In this document: one piece after another, positions 62,956 to 64,000 of the stretch
How the letters are laid out: every line of letters starts with the position of its first letter
Numbering within the stretch: position 1 is the stretch's first letter
Source: Kribbella italica
GTDB lineage: Bacteria > Actinomycetota > Actinomycetes > Propionibacteriales > Kribbellaceae
Direction: 5' to 3'
Length of the DNA: 64,000 nucleotides
NCBI RefSeq assembly: GCF_014205135.1
Contig: NZ_JACHMY010000001.1
Coordinates: 930,001-994,000 of the forward strand
Translations under genes and position numbers: made by a program
The notes under the pieces: generated by a model
What the model was told of the DNA's origin: nothing
Database searches by the model: none
What the model saw: the letters and a program-made list of their open reading frames with translations, nothing else

Positions 62956-64000
62956 GTGAGTACGCAGCCAGCCAGCGCCCCGCAGTCGACCAGGCCCGCG
63001 CAGTCGACCAGTTACCTGTCCGTCCTGCGCATCCCCGGCCTCCGCGCCGTGTTCACCGCGCACGCCGTCTCCATGGTCGGCACCGTCGCGGCCCAGGTCG
63101 CGCTCTCCATCCTGATCTTCGACCGCACCGGCTCACCTTTGCTCTCCGCGCTCGTCCTGGTCTGCTCGTTCCTGCCGTACGCCCTCGGCGGCACAGTCTT
63201 CTCGTCCATCGCAGACCGCTACCCAGCTCGCCCGCTCCTGGTGACCTGCGATCTCCTCAGCGCGCTGTGCATCGCGGCCATGCTCATCCCCGGCCTACCG
63301 GTCGCAGCCCTGCTCGGGCTGCTGCTGCTCACGGGCCTGATCGCCCCGATCTTCGCCGGTGCCCGCTCGGCCAGCCTCACCCAGTTGCTCCCCGCTAACC
63401 TCTTCCCGACCGGCCGATCCCTGCTGCGCACGATCAGCCAAACCACGGTCCTCACCGGCTTCGCCCTGGGCGCGATCGCGGTCGCCGCGATCGGTCCGAC
63501 CTGGCTCTTGGCCCTCGACGTCCTGACCTTCGCGCTCTCCGCCGTACTGATCCGCTTCGGTACGCCGCCGACCCCAGCACCAGGAGCCGGCGGCAACACC
63601 CTGCAGGCTTCGCGCGAAGGCCTCCACTACCTCTTCACGACGCCCAAGGTCCGCAACCTGCTCCTGCTCACCTGGGCAGCCCCCGCCTTCTCCGCCGTCC
63701 CCGACGGCTTGGCCGTCGCGTACGCCGCCCAAACCGGCGCCGCCGCGTCTGCCGCCGGTGCCCTCTTCACGGGCTACGCCGCCGGCACCGTCCTGGGCGA
63801 GGTGGTTGCCACGCGCCTCAGTCCCGCGACCCGCCGCAGACTCCTCGTTCCCTTGCTCCTGGCAACCCAACTCCCCGCGATCGCCTTCGCCTTCACCCCG
63901 TCGGTCGCAGGCGCGGCCGTCCTGCTCGCCGTCGCTGGAAGCGGCCACGCCTTCAACCAGGCCATCGACCCGATGATCCTGGCCACCGCCGACCCGTCGT
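62956..64000 (+). CDS. MFS transporter (partial, C-terminus outside window)
   Basis: 348 codons of a major facilitator, cut by the right edge. After a short N-terminus come helices such as GLRAVFTAHAVSMVGTVAAQ, with ALVLVCSFLPYALGGTVFSSIADRYPARPLL carrying the family's loop 2-3 (SSIADRYPARP). About ten hydrophobic segments are visible. Many relatives pump drugs or metabolites out. GTG 62956 starts the open frame; the TATAGT -10 lies 33 bp upstream. It is likely controlled by the divergent ArsR-type protein. Confidence 0.87.
   Translation, partial: MSTQPASAPQSTRPAQSTSYLSVLRIPGLRAVFTAHAVSMVGTVAAQVALSILIFDRTGSPLLSALVLVCSFLPYALGGTVFSSIADRYPARPLLVTCDLLSALCIAAMLIPGLPVAALLGLLLLTGLIAPIFAGARSASLTQLLPANLFPTGRSLLRTISQTTVLTGFALGAIAVAAIGPTWLLALDVLTFALSAVLIRFGTPPTPAPGAGGNTLQASREGLHYLFTTPKVRNLLLLTWAAPAFSAVPDGLAVAYAAQTGAAASAAGALFTGYAAGTVLGEVVATRLSPATRRRLLVPLLLATQLPAIAFAFTPSVAGAAVLLAVAGSGHAFNQAIDPMILATADPS

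Overview
The window is high-GC DNA with the gene content of an actinobacterium, most like the Kribbella/Nocardioides group. Supporting signs are GTG and TTG starts, an aa3 cytochrome c oxidase with a four-gene ctaE-qcrCAB operon, actinobacterial subunit IV (ctaF), a PimB-type mannosyltransferase, a DUF2510 protein, and many apparently leaderless promoters. The genus is inferred from gene content and style only; no search was run.

Region 1 (1-12.9 kb) is an accessory catabolic island. A GntR regulator and a maleate-isomerase/Asp-Glu-racemase-like protein face a large FAD/Fe-S 2-hydroxyacid dehydrogenase. A minus-strand operon (5.5-9.9 kb) encodes a second racemase-family protein, a DoeA-like M24 hydrolase, a PLP aminotransferase and an M20 deacylase. 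A divergent plus-strand operon encodes a D-2-hydroxyacid dehydrogenase, an amidase and a DUF3830 protein. Near-identical ATTGT/ACAAT palindromes lie upstream of the regulator operon and between the two divergent operons, so I read this as one regulon for an unidentified amide or amino-acid-like substrate. It also contains a broken S66 carboxypeptidase fragment and a 30-bp tandem repeat array.

Region 2 (13-28.9 kb) is mixed: a beta-lactamase-fold hydrolase, a DHFR-like reductase, a lipid-kinase-like protein, a secreted parallel-beta-type protein behind a LacI-type operator, a 1906-residue amylase-pullulanase with two GH13 domains, a DUF4143 ATPase with four promoter-proximal repeats, a sirtuin, a GNAT acetyltransferase, and a TusA/cysteine desulfurase pair.

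Region 3 (29-42 kb) is the respiratory core: ctaC-ctaD-ctaF, an L,D-transpeptidase, a TetR/oxidoreductase pair, then qcrB-qcrA-qcrC-ctaE (minus strand), ctaG, a receiver-like protein and trpD. Region 4 (42-57.4 kb) holds two overlapping paralogous membrane proteins with very long disordered N-termini, a stand-alone RAM domain protein, a DEDDh/GIY-YIG nuclease, a NYN protein, a NlpC/P60 hydrolase, two membrane-anchored metallopeptidases and pimB. From memory, much of regions 3-4 resembles the Rv2188c-Rv2196 neighbourhood of Mycobacterium tuberculosis.

Region 5 (57.4-64 kb) begins with what I consider the most striking element: a leaderless 21-codon leader ending in four consecutive, different Ala codons, then a terminator hairpin, then an AlaRS-like protein truncated to the catalytic part. 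This looks like ribosome-mediated attenuation sensing charged tRNA-Ala. A carboxylesterase, an EamA transporter, a DUF1345-like membrane protein, an ArsR-type regulator and a partial MFS transporter follow.

Starts were chosen from Shine-Dalgarno sites, stop/start overlaps and a recurring -10 box (usually TAnnnT) 6-7 nt before the start codon. That last pattern fits about a dozen genes here.
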